Positions 8,087-15,687 of a stretch of 64,000 nt of DNA are shown in pieces (position 1 is the first letter of the stretch; every line of letters begins with the position of its first letter). The translations under genes were made by a program, and so were the position numbers. Source of the stretch: Amycolatopsis acididurans (GTDB lineage Bacteria; Actinomycetota; Actinomycetes; Mycobacteriales; Pseudonocardiaceae); assembly GCF_012328925.1 (NCBI RefSeq), contig NZ_JAAXLS010000004.1, forward strand, positions 1 through 64,000, in the 5' to 3' direction. The notes beneath the pieces were generated by a model. It was not told the origin of the DNA. It was given only the letters and a program-made list of their open reading frames with translations, and ran no database searches.

Positions 8087-8947
8087 TCACGGGGTGCCGT
8101 GCAGGCGGCTGGCCTCGGCGCGGATCACATCCGACAGCGCCGCCGTGGGGCCGCGCATGGCCTGGCGGCGGGCGTTGAGGATGAACTCGACCTCGCCGGG
8201 ATCGGGCAGCCCGTGCTTCGCGGGCAGTTCGGCCAGGCCGGTGGGCACGAGGCTGCGGGCGAACACGGCCACCCCGAGATCGGCCAGCGCCGCGGCGCGC
8301 AGCCCGTTCAGGCTGCCGCTCGTGCATGTGACGCGCCACTGATTTCCGTTGCGCTGCAAGGCTTCCAGCGCCCGCGCGCGGGTGATGCTCGGCGGCGGGT
8401 AGGCGATCAGCGGCACCAGCTGCTCCGGATCGAGGTCGATGCCCTCGCGGCCGACCCACACCAGCTTGTCCGTCCACAGCAGACCGGTCGCGTCCTGTTC
8501 CGGCCGTCGTTTGGCGAGCACCAGGTCGAGTTCACCGGCGCGCAGCTTCTCGTGCAGCACCCCGGACAACGCGACGGTGAGTTCCAGATCGACCCGTGGA
8601 TGGGAACGGCGGAACTCGCGCAGGATCTCCGGCAGCGGCCCGGCGACGAAGTCCTCGGAAGCCCCGAAACGGACCCGGCCCCGCAGCTCCGTACCCGTGA
8701 AGTAGCTCATAGCCCGGTCCATGGTTTCCACCACGCTGCTGGCGAACCCGATCATCGCCTCGCCATCCGACGTGAGCTCGACCGAATGCGTGTCGCGCAG
8801 CAGCAGCTGCTGCGTCGCGGCCTGCTCCAGCTTGCGAATGTGCTGGCTGACGGTCGATTGCCGCAGGCCGAGACGCTCCGCCGCGCGCGTGAAACTACGG
8901 GTCTCGGTGACCACCAGAAAGGTCTTCAACCACACCGGATCGAGCAC
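8087..8947 (-). CDS. LysR-family transcriptional regulator
   Basis: A LysR-type regulator of 286 residues. The N-terminal winged helix reads LDPVWLKTFLVVTETRSF, then GLRQSTVSQHIRKLEQA, followed by a substrate-binding domain. The GTG at 8947 is preferred because family members start with (M/V)LDPVWL; a GTG at 8965 would add six residues. It is divergent from the BASS transporter gene, the usual layout for a LysR regulator and its target. A TATC-N9-GATA palindrome at 8960-8976 is a candidate T-N11-A type operator. Confidence 0.86.
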   Translation of the reverse strand: MLDPVWLKTFLVVTETRSFTRAAERLGLRQSTVSQHIRKLEQAATQQLLLRDTHSVELTSDGEAMIGFASSVVETMDRAMSYFTGTELRGRVRFGASEDFVAGPLPEILREFRRSHPRVDLELTVALSGVLHEKLRAGELDLVLAKRRPEQDATGLLWTDKLVWVGREGIDLDPEQLVPLIAYPPPSITRARALEALQRNGNQWRVTCTSGSLNGLRAAALADLGVAVFARSLVPTGLAELPAKHGLPDPGEVEFILNARRQAMRGPTAALSDVIRAEASRLHGTP

Positions 8948-8959
8948 AACACCACCGTA

Positions 8960-8976
8960 TATCACGATGTGCGATA
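8960..8976. promoter_or_regulatory. candidate LysR operator (TATC-N9-GATA)
   Basis: The 17-bp sequence TATCACGATGTGCGATA is an inverted repeat of the LysR T-N11-A type. It sits about 13-29 bp upstream of the preferred LysR start and about 85-100 bp upstream of the BASS transporter gene. The local AT-rich stretch (to about 9004) fits a divergent promoter. Confidence 0.45.
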
Positions 8977-9061
8977 GCAGTTATGGAAGTAATCATACTT
9001 CACAATTGCGCCGGCCGAACGGAGAATCGAGGCACGAACCGCACGGGGAAGGGACCAGTTC

Positions 9062-10063
9062 ATGCGTGGCGCCGCGCTGCTCGCGAAGACCCGGATCGAC
9101 CCGTTCATCCTGGGGATCCTCGCCGCCGTAGGCATCGCCGCGCTGCTGCCCGCCCGTGGCTCCGGTGCCCACGTGGCCTCCGCGGTCAGCGCGATCGGCG
9201 TCGGCGCACTGTTCTTCCTCTACGGTGCCCGGCTGTCCACGGCGGAAGCGCTCGCCGGGCTCAAGCACTGGCGGCTGCACGTGACGATCCTCGTCTCCAC
9301 GTTCGTGTTGTTCCCGCTGCTGGGGCTGGCGGCCAAGCTGCTGGTGCCCTGGGTGCTCACCCCGACGCTGGCGGCGGGCGTGATCTTTCTGTGTGCGCTG
9401 CCGTCCACGGTGAACTCCTCGATCGCGTTCACCTCGATCGCCCACGGCAACGTCGCGGCCGCCATCTGCGCCGCCACGTTCTCCAGCCTTGTCGGCATCA
9501 TCATCACGCCGCTGGTCGTGGGGCTGCTGCTCAACACCACCGGCAACGGGTTCTCGCTCGACTCGATCACCTCGATCGTGCTGCAGCTGCTGGTGCCGTT
9601 CATCGCCGGCCAGCTCGCGCGGCGCTGGATCGGCGGCTTCATCACCCGGCACAAGAAGGTCCTCGGCCGTGCCGACCGCACGGTCATCCTCATCGTCGTC
9701 TACACCGCGTTCAGCGAAGGCGTGGTCGCCGGGATCTGGCACCAGCTGAGCTGGTTCGTCCTCGTCGGGCTGCTCGTGGTGAACCTGCTGCTGTTCTTCG
9801 CGGTGCTCGGGGTGCTGCGGCTGCTCACCCCGCGGCTCGGGTTCTCCCGCGAGGACCGGGTGGCGATCATCTTCTGTGGCTCCAAGAAGAGCCTCGCCAG
9901 CGGATTGCCGATGGCGACGGTGCTGTTCCCGGCGCACGCCGTGGGGCTCGTCGTGCTGCCGCTGATGTTGTTCCACCAGGCGCAGCTGATGATCTGCGCC
10001 TTCCTCGCCCGCCGCTGGGGCGCACAGGCCGCCGCCGAACCGGAGCTCGCTACTGTGAGTTAA
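9062..10063 (+). CDS. bile acid:sodium symporter (BASS) family transporter
   Basis: A 333-residue integral membrane protein with about ten hydrophobic segments. Characteristic BASS features are the FLYGARLS segment near residue 57, the conserved CALPSTVNSSIAFTSIAHGN region at about 112-131, and a FCGSKKSLASGLPMA crossover motif near 282. Members export or import organic anions with sodium. An AGGGACC ribosome site precedes the ATG. It is divergent from the LysR gene, which probably controls it, and precedes metF by 32 bp. Substrate unknown. Confidence 0.85.
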   Translation: MRGAALLAKTRIDPFILGILAAVGIAALLPARGSGAHVASAVSAIGVGALFFLYGARLSTAEALAGLKHWRLHVTILVSTFVLFPLLGLAAKLLVPWVLTPTLAAGVIFLCALPSTVNSSIAFTSIAHGNVAAAICAATFSSLVGIIITPLVVGLLLNTTGNGFSLDSITSIVLQLLVPFIAGQLARRWIGGFITRHKKVLGRADRTVILIVVYTAFSEGVVAGIWHQLSWFVLVGLLVVNLLLFFAVLGVLRLLTPRLGFSREDRVAIIFCGSKKSLASGLPMATVLFPAHAVGLVVLPLMLFHQAQLMICAFLARRWGAQAAAEPELATVS

Positions 10064-10095
10064 GTCTTCCGCGTGGCGGAAGAGCTGTGGATACC

Positions 10096-10989
10096 ATGGT
10101 TTTCATGAAAACGGTGATCGAGCGGTTGCGGGGCGACGCCCCGGTGTTCTCGGTGGAGTTCTTCCCGCCCCGCGACGACGCCGACGAAGCGGTGCTGTGG
10201 CGCTCGATCCGCGAGCTGGAACCGTACGACCCCGCCTACATGTCGATCACCTACGGCGCCGGCGGGTCGAACAGGGACGGCACGATCCGCAGCATCGCGC
10301 GCGTCGCCACCGAGACCACCTTGGTCCCGATGGCGCACCTGACCGCGGTGAACCATTCGGTCGCCGAACTGCGCAACGTCATCGGCTGGTACGCGGCCGT
10401 CGGCGTGCGCAACATCCTCGCGCTGCGCGGCGACCCGCCGGGTGACCCGTACGGCGAGTGGGTGCCGCATCCGCAGGGACTCAACTACGCCGAGGAACTC
10501 GTCACGCTGGTGCGCTCGCTCGGCGACTTCTGCGTCGGCGTGTCCGTGTTCCCCTACGGCCACCCCCGTTCGGTGGACCTGGACACCGACACCCGCTACG
10601 TCGTGCGGAAGTTCAAGGCCGGTGCGGACTTCGGCATCGCGCAGCTGTTCTTCGAGGCCGAGGACTTCCTGCGGCTGCGCGACCGGGTCGCGGCCGCGGG
10701 GTGCGACGCCCCGCTGATTCCCGGGATCATGCCGCTGACCACGCCGCGCACGCTGCGCAAGACGATCGAGCTGTCCGGCGCCTCGTGCCCCCGGCGGCTG
10801 CTGGACCGGCTCGAGCCGCTGGAAGGCGACGCCAAAGCGTTCCGTGCCGAGGGCCTGGACGTGGTCACCGAACTGTGTGAGCGGCTGCTCGCCGAGGGCG
10901 TGCCGGATCTGCACTTCTACACGTTCAACAGGTCCAAGGCCACGCGCGAGGTCGTCGGCAGGCTCGGACTGGTGCCCGCGCGCGCGTAA
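10096..10989 (+). CDS. metF: 5,10-methylenetetrahydrofolate reductase
   Basis: A MetF-family TIM-barrel flavoprotein of 297 residues that reduces methylene-THF to methyl-THF for methionine synthesis. The N-terminal FSVEFFPPRDDADE carries the catalytic glutamate. ITYGAGGS, HLTAVNHS, NILALRGDPP and LHFYTFNRS are family signatures. The ATG at 10096 is placed 11 nt after GGAAGAG; a second ATG at 10105 is also possible. It lies 32 bp behind the BASS gene. In Mycobacterium and Corynebacterium the metF homologue is next to idsA; here they are 5 kb apart. Confidence 0.93.
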   Translation: MVFMKTVIERLRGDAPVFSVEFFPPRDDADEAVLWRSIRELEPYDPAYMSITYGAGGSNRDGTIRSIARVATETTLVPMAHLTAVNHSVAELRNVIGWYAAVGVRNILALRGDPPGDPYGEWVPHPQGLNYAEELVTLVRSLGDFCVGVSVFPYGHPRSVDLDTDTRYVVRKFKAGADFGIAQLFFEAEDFLRLRDRVAAAGCDAPLIPGIMPLTTPRTLRKTIELSGASCPRRLLDRLEPLEGDAKAFRAEGLDVVTELCERLLAEGVPDLHFYTFNRSKATREVVGRLGLVPARA

Positions 10990-11020
10990 ACCCGGTTGCC
11001 CTCCGAGGTAAGTTGCGTCC

Positions 11021-12691
11021 ATGGCTTCCGTGCACGAAATCTGTGACCAGTTCGTCGAGGACTTCGCCGCGTCCCATCCCGTCCTCGCGACCGCGATCGG
11101 CATCCCGGGCTACGACGACCAGGTCACCGACTACTCCCCGGAAGGCCACGCCGCGCGCGCCGCGATGCAGAAGCGCGCGCTGGAGGCGGTGCAGGCCGCC
11201 GAACCCGCCGACGCGAGCGAGCGGTCGGCCAAGGCGGTGTTCACCGAACGCACCGGTCTCGAGCTGGAGATCCACGAGGCCGGGCTGGACATCGCGTCGC
11301 TGAACGTCATCGCGAGCCCGGTGCAGGAGCTGCGCCAGGTGTTCGACCTGATGCCCACCGGCACGCCCGAGCAGTGGGCCACCATCGCCGCCCGGCTCGG
11401 CAAGGTCGCGGGCGCCCTCGACGGGGTGCGCGCCTCGCTGCTGGTCGCGGCCGACGCCGGCAACGCGCCCGCGCTGCGCCAGGTCACCAAGGTCGCCGAG
11501 CAGGCCGAGACGTGGGCCGGGCTCGGCGGGGACAAGGGATTCTTCGATGCGCTGGTCGAGGGCGCCGAAGGCGTGTCCGACGCGTTGCGCGCCGAGCTGG
11601 CGCACGGTGCGCGGTCGGCGCAGGAGGCCTACGCCGAGCTGGCCGGGTTCCTGCGCGCCGAGCTGGCGCCGAAGGCCCGCGCCAAGGACGCGGTCGGCGA
11701 GGACGCCTATCGCCTGTGGTCGCGCTACTTCGTCGGCGCGAACCTCGACCCGCGCGAGGCCTACGAATGGGGCTGGGGCGAGTTCTCGCGGCTGGAAGCC
11801 GAGATGAAGGAAGTCGCCGCGCGCATCAAGCCGGGCGCGACGCTGGCCGAGACGGCCGCGGCGCTGGACGAGGACCCGCGTTACCGCGTGCGCGGCAAGA
11901 AGGCCTTCGAAGAGTGGATGCAGCAGCTGTCCGACACCGCGCTGAACGAGTTGCGCGGCAAGCACTTCGAGATCCCCGACCCGATCATGGCGCTCGACTG
12001 CCGGATCGCCCCGCCGGGCGGCGGTGCCGGCGCGTACTACACCGGCCCGAGCGAGGACTTCTCCCGGCCCGGCACGATGTGGTGGTCGCTGCCCTCCGGC
12101 CGTGACGAGTTCTCCACGTGGCGTGAGGTCAGCACCGTCTACCACGAGGGCGTTCCCGGGCATCACCTGCAGATCGCGACGGCCGTGTACGAGCGCTCGC
12201 TGAACCGCTTCCAGCGGATGTTCGCGTTCACCTCCGGTCACGGCGAGGGCTGGGCGCTCTACGCCGAGCGGCTGATGCAGGACCTCGGCTACCTCTCCGA
12301 CGACGGCGAGCTGTTCGGGATGCTGTCCGAGCAGCTGTTCCGCGCCGGCCGCGTGCTCGTCGACTTCGGCATGCATCTGGAGCTGGAGATTCCGCGCGGC
12401 ACCGGATTCCACGAAGGCGAGCGGTGGAGCCCGGACCTGGGCCTGGAGTTCATGCTGACCCGCACCATCACCGACCCGCCGCTCGTGCACGACGAGATCG
12501 ACCGCTACCTCGGCTGGCCCGGCCAGGCGCCCTCGTACAAGCTGGGCGAGCGGCTGTGGCTCGAGGCGCGTGAGGACGCGCGCCGCAGGCAAGGCGATTC
12601 CTTCGACATCAAGGACTTCCACACCCGCGCGCTCCGGCTCGGCGGGATGGGACTGGACACCCTCCGCGAACAACTGGCCGAATTGGACTGA
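11021..12691 (+). CDS. DUF885 family protein, putative zinc carboxypeptidase-like
   Basis: A 556-residue DUF885 protein. The family hallmark HEGVPGHHLQ lies near residue 375 and is followed by SGHGEGWALYAERLM, together resembling the metal-binding HExxH plus downstream glutamate of gluzincin peptidases; the first motif here is HEGVPGHH rather than a strict HExxH. No signal peptide is visible, so it is probably cytoplasmic. It stands alone between metF and an EamA exporter. Peptidase activity is inferred from the fold only. Confidence 0.85.
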   Translation: MASVHEICDQFVEDFAASHPVLATAIGIPGYDDQVTDYSPEGHAARAAMQKRALEAVQAAEPADASERSAKAVFTERTGLELEIHEAGLDIASLNVIASPVQELRQVFDLMPTGTPEQWATIAARLGKVAGALDGVRASLLVAADAGNAPALRQVTKVAEQAETWAGLGGDKGFFDALVEGAEGVSDALRAELAHGARSAQEAYAELAGFLRAELAPKARAKDAVGEDAYRLWSRYFVGANLDPREAYEWGWGEFSRLEAEMKEVAARIKPGATLAETAAALDEDPRYRVRGKKAFEEWMQQLSDTALNELRGKHFEIPDPIMALDCRIAPPGGGAGAYYTGPSEDFSRPGTMWWSLPSGRDEFSTWREVSTVYHEGVPGHHLQIATAVYERSLNRFQRMFAFTSGHGEGWALYAERLMQDLGYLSDDGELFGMLSEQLFRAGRVLVDFGMHLELEIPRGTGFHEGERWSPDLGLEFMLTRTITDPPLVHDEIDRYLGWPGQAPSYKLGERLWLEAREDARRRQGDSFDIKDFHTRALRLGGMGLDTLREQLAELD

Positions 12692-12699
12692 GTTTGACC

Positions 12700-12741
12700 A
12701 TGCATCGCCTCTTCTGCATCACCCCACCGCCCCGCGCCTAG
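12700..12741 (+). CDS. possible 13-codon leader peptide (uORF)
   Basis: An ATG 9 bp after the DUF885 stop opens a 13-codon frame, MHRLFCITPPPRA, ending in TAG. It contains a run of three prolines just before the stop, and its last codons form the left arm of a GC-rich hairpin. There is no ribosome site, so it would need a leaderless or recoupled start. The arrangement (short peptide, hairpin overlapping its stop, then a transporter 140 bp downstream) resembles a translation-controlled attenuator. It may also be chance. Confidence 0.35.
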   Translation: MHRLFCITPPPRA

Positions 12742-12747
12742 CGGGGC
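12729..12747 (+). terminator. hairpin downstream of DUF885 gene / possible attenuator
   Basis: GCCCCGC and GCGGGGC form a perfect 7-bp stem around the 5-nt loop GCCTA, followed by a pyrimidine-rich CTTCCTTTC. It may terminate the DUF885 transcript or serve as an attenuator for the EamA gene at 12880. Confidence 0.5.
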
Positions 12748-12879
12748 GAGCCTTCCTTTCGAAATAACCGCTTCGCCCCCAGTGTCCGTGCGGGACATCC
12801 GCACCCGACCGGTCCTCCGCCGCGAACGGCGTGTGGTCCTCGGTCATCTCTCATTTCGACGACGCTGGAGCGATCCTTC

Positions 12880-13770
12880 ATGTCCACATTCGTTGCCGCG
12901 CCCGCGCGCGGCCGTTCGGCGACCGCGCTGATCCTCGCCGGTGTCCTGTGGGGCACCGGCGGCCTTTCCGGAAATCTCCTTGCCGCGCAAGGACATCTGC
13001 ATCCGTTGTCGGTCGCGTGCTACCGGCTGCTGCTGGGTGGCGCGTGCACCGTGCTGTTCGTCTGGGCCACCGGCCGGTTGCGCGAGCTGGTCTGGACCAA
13101 GCCCGTGGTGCGGCGCCTGCTGATGTCCGGCGCGCTGCTCGGGCAGTTCCAGGCCTGCTACTTCGTGTCGGTGTCGCTGACCTCGGTGAGCGTCTCGACG
13201 ATGATCACGATCGGCAGCGTGCCCGTGTTCGCCACGCTGGGCACGGCCGTCCGTGACCGGCGCCTGCCCGCCACCACCACGCTCGGGGCGACCGCCGCCG
13301 CGATCGCCGGGCTCGTGCTGCTCACCTGGTCGCCGGTCGCTGGCAGCTGGAAACTCGCCGGCGGCGTGGCGTTCGCGCTGCTCGCCGGGGCCGGTTTCGC
13401 GATGCTCACCCTGGCCACCCGCAAACCGGTCGAGGGCCTGGATTCCTTCTGCGCCACGGCATTCGGGTTGCTCCTCGGCGGTGTGGCGCTGACTCCCGTC
13501 GCACTGTGGTTCGGGATGGCGCTGCCGCTTCGGCCCGAGGTGCTGGCGATCGCGCTGTATCTGGGCGTCGTGCCGACCGCCATCGCGTACGCGGCGTACT
13601 TCCTGGCGTTGCGCACCGCTCATCCGGTGCTGGCGGCGCTGTCGGCGCTGCTGGAACCGCTGACCGCCGTGGTGGCATCGGCGGTCCTGTTCGGCGATCG
13701 GCTCGGCGTGACCGGCTGGTGCGGCGCGGCGTTGCTGGTGACCGCGCTGGCGGTGAGCTACACGCGCTGA
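12880..13770 (+). CDS. EamA (DMT superfamily) exporter
   Basis: A 296-residue membrane protein with about ten transmembrane segments in two EamA repeats. The first begins LILAGVLWGTGGLSGNL and the second ends LGVVPTAIAYAAYFLALRTA. The family exports amino acids, their analogues or other small metabolites. The ATG at 12880 gives MSTFVAAPARGRS. A 190-bp leader precedes it with a short frame and hairpin that could regulate it. The convergent GNAT gene overlaps its 3' end by 13 bp. Confidence 0.85.
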   Translation: MSTFVAAPARGRSATALILAGVLWGTGGLSGNLLAAQGHLHPLSVACYRLLLGGACTVLFVWATGRLRELVWTKPVVRRLLMSGALLGQFQACYFVSVSLTSVSVSTMITIGSVPVFATLGTAVRDRRLPATTTLGATAAAIAGLVLLTWSPVAGSWKLAGGVAFALLAGAGFAMLTLATRKPVEGLDSFCATAFGLLLGGVALTPVALWFGMALPLRPEVLAIALYLGVVPTAIAYAAYFLALRTAHPVLAALSALLEPLTAVVASAVLFGDRLGVTGWCGAALLVTALAVSYTR

Positions 13771-14333
13771 ACCGGTGGTTCGAGGGGAAGCCCGCGGCCG
13801 AGGATCGCGAACGGCCGCGGGTCTCCCGCGAAGTGGTAGTTGCGCAGCACGTCCTCGAAACCGACGCGGCGGTACAGCTTCCACGCCCGGCTCGGACCTT
13901 CCGGCGTGGACAGCAGCACCTGCCGGTCGGGCACGCCGTCGAGCAGGCGGCGCAACAACGTCTCGCCGATTCCGCCGCCCTGGCTGGTCGGCTTGACGTG
14001 GATCTCGGTCAGTTCGAAGTAGTCGGTGAGCCAGCGATCGGCGCTGGCCTCGTCCTGGCTCTTCACCAGCCCGCGCCGCACCTGCTCGTGCCACCACTGG
14101 CCGGGACTGCCCTTGTAGCCGTACGCGATCCCGATCATGGTGCCCTCGGCGTCGAACGCCCCGACGCACCGCCAGCCCTCGCGCAGTGCGTGCGTCAGCC
14201 ACATCGGGGCGCGCTGCTCCGACGTGCCGGGCGGGTAGCGCATGGCCTCGACGTAGATGGCCAGCGCCTCACGCAGCCGCGTACGGAAATCGTCGGGCGA
14301 GAGTCGCACGAATTCGGTGGACACCGTGGTCAC
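13758..14333 (-). CDS. GNAT-family N-acetyltransferase
   Basis: A 191-residue acetyltransferase. The acetyl-CoA binding region reads ELTEIHVKPTSQGGGIGETLLRRLL, where the usual Q/RxxGxG/A loop appears as SQGGGIG. The C-terminal strand ends in YRRVGFEDVLRNYHF. The start is GTG14333 (VTTVSTEFVRLSPDD), which overlaps the stop of the YbaK-like gene in a GTGA junction, so the two are coupled. The substrate is unknown. Confidence 0.8.
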   Translation of the reverse strand: MTTVSTEFVRLSPDDFRTRLREALAIYVEAMRYPPGTSEQRAPMWLTHALREGWRCVGAFDAEGTMIGIAYGYKGSPGQWWHEQVRRGLVKSQDEASADRWLTDYFELTEIHVKPTSQGGGIGETLLRRLLDGVPDRQVLLSTPEGPSRAWKLYRRVGFEDVLRNYHFAGDPRPFAILGRGLPLEPPVQRV

Positions 14334-14839
14334 GCTTCCGCTCCCGCCACATCCGCGGCCCGCCCGCCCGTCAGCGCCAGCAGCCCGGCGTAGGTGGTCG
14401 GGAAGACCGACTTCGCGTGCCCGGCGGCGGCCCAGACGACGTCGTAGCGCTCCAGCGCCGTGTCGACCAGCGTCAGCAGCTTGCCGGGATGCCCGACCGG
14501 TGCCACTCCACCGATCACCTGGCCGGTGTGTTCCTTGACGAACGCCAGATCGGCCTTCTCGACCGCGGTGGCACCGGCCAGTGCCGCGAGCGTCGCGGTG
14601 TTCGCCCGGTGTGCGCCCGAGGTCAGCGAGAGCAGCGGAACGTCCTTGCCGTCCACCACCGCGCGGAAGACGAGGCTGTTCGCGATCGCGCCGACCCCGA
14701 CGCCGAGCGCTTCGGCGGCCTGCGCCGCGGTGCGTACCTCGGCGGGCAGGATGCGGATGCCCTGTGCCGCGTCGTGCTGACCCGCTTCGGCGAGTGCCGC
14801 GGCGACCTTGGCGACGGCCGGGTGGTCGAGGCTGCTCAT
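14330..14839 (-). CDS. YbaK/EbsC-family aminoacyl-tRNA deacylase
   Basis: A 169-residue single-domain YbaK/ProX-like protein (LPAEVRTAAQAAEALGV, IANSLVF, VGHPGKLLTLVD). Relatives hydrolyse mischarged tRNAs such as Cys-tRNAPro or Ala-tRNAPro. KADLAFVKEHTGQVIGGVAPVGH is typical of the family. It is the first gene of a two-gene unit with the GNAT gene. Which tRNA it edits cannot be told. Confidence 0.87.
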   Translation of the reverse strand: MSSLDHPAVAKVAAALAEAGQHDAAQGIRILPAEVRTAAQAAEALGVGVGAIANSLVFRAVVDGKDVPLLSLTSGAHRANTATLAALAGATAVEKADLAFVKEHTGQVIGGVAPVGHPGKLLTLVDTALERYDVVWAAAGHAKSVFPTTYAGLLALTGGRAADVAGAEA

Positions 14840-14892
14840 GCTGATATGAGATCACGGACGGCCCTGATGGGCGACGCCATATCCCCCTTGGG

Positions 14893-15441
14893 TCAGCTGG
14901 AGCGCCGGGCACGGGCCGCGAAAAGCCCACCGATCGCGGCGACCACGACGACGGCGATCACGACCCAGCCCCACACCGGGAATCCGGCGGAGTCTTCGGC
15001 GGGCCGGCTCGCCGCCGCGGCCGATGGCGCGGGTGCGGAGGACGGCGCCGCCGAGGTCGTGCTCGGCGCGGTGCCGGTGGTGAGGCTGAAGTGCAGGTTC
15101 CCGGTGACCTGATCGCCGTCGTCGGAGACCACCTTGTAGGTGAGCACGTACGCACCCGCCGGACCGCTCGCCCGCACCGGCGCGGTGATCGTGGCACCCG
15201 CGATCGTGGCCTGGCCGACCGTCCATTTCGCGCCGTCCGGCCCGGTGATCTGGATCGGATCCGCCGGCAGCGTGACGGCCTCGGCGAACTTGAGCTGCAC
15301 CTGCGAAGGCGCCGTCGCCAGTGACGCGCCTTCGGACGGGTCGCTGCTTTCCAGTTCGGTGTGGGCGAGCGCGGGCGGCGCCGCGACCAGCATGGCCGCG
15401 GCGGCCGGCACGAGCAGAGCGAGCAAACGCCTGAAAGTCAT
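14893..15441 (-). CDS. CopC-domain secreted, membrane-anchored copper-binding protein
   Basis: A 182-residue protein with an N-terminal signal peptide (cleavage near AAPPALA-HTELESS), a CopC immunoglobulin-like domain at about 27-125, a Ser/Ala/Pro linker, and a C-terminal transmembrane helix (GWVVIAVVVVAAIGGLF) followed by a basic tail. Mature CopC proteins bind copper through the N-terminal histidine, which is present here as the first mature residue. The protein should face outside the membrane. The small Cys-rich gene lies 40 bp upstream on the same strand, so a shared metal-related role is possible. Confidence 0.85.
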   Translation of the reverse strand: MTFRRLLALLVPAAAAMLVAAPPALAHTELESSDPSEGASLATAPSQVQLKFAEAVTLPADPIQITGPDGAKWTVGQATIAGATITAPVRASGPAGAYVLTYKVVSDDGDQVTGNLHFSLTTGTAPSTTSAAPSSAPAPSAAAASRPAEDSAGFPVWGWVVIAVVVVAAIGGLFAARARRSS

Positions 15442-15480
15442 GATCTCCAGGTCGTGCGCGCCGGTGGAAAAGTTCCCGCG

Positions 15481-15687
15481 TCAGGCCGCGGTCGGTTCGA
15501 ACAGCTTGTCCAGCACCCCGGTCTTGATGTCGTCGACGAGCACGCGCAGCTGCTCGACGCTCATCTGGATCCGCTGGCCGAAGTCGTCGGTGATGACGAC
15601 GCGCTTCTCCTCGGGCGCCTCGTGGTCGAGGTAGAGCTCGGGGCAGCCGCAGTTGCAGTTGCCGCAGAACGTGGCGATGTGATGCAT
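15481..15687 (-). CDS. 68-residue Cys-rich small protein (CGNCNCGCPE)
   Basis: A small protein, MHHIATFCGNCNCGCPELYL and then a hydrophilic helix-rich tail ending LDKLFEPTAA. The N-terminal C-x2-C-x-C-x-C cluster plus two histidines at positions 2-3 looks like a metal or Fe-S site. I recognise similar short proteins in other actinomycetes but know no function. A good AGGAAGG-type ribosome site precedes the ATG. It overlaps the 3' end of the upstream EamA gene by 127 bp in another frame and is followed by the CopC gene. A modified-peptide precursor is conceivable but no modifying enzyme is adjacent. Confidence 0.75.
   Translation of the reverse strand: MHHIATFCGNCNCGCPELYLDHEAPEEKRVVITDDFGQRIQMSVEQLRVLVDDIKTGVLDKLFEPTAA

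Noticed and set aside
8983..10095. Extension of the metF frame through the BASS gene
   Set aside because: The first ~370 codons are the BASS gene read in another frame; MetF similarity begins only at about 10096.
10064..10095. Riboswitch before metF
   Set aside because: Only 32 bp lie between the BASS and metF genes, too short for a SAM or cobalamin riboswitch.
12844..14202. Long minus-strand frame of 452 codons opposite the EamA gene
   Set aside because: It is Gln/Arg/His/Gly-rich, the usual mirror of a high-GC gene; the plus-strand EamA protein has clear membrane helices.
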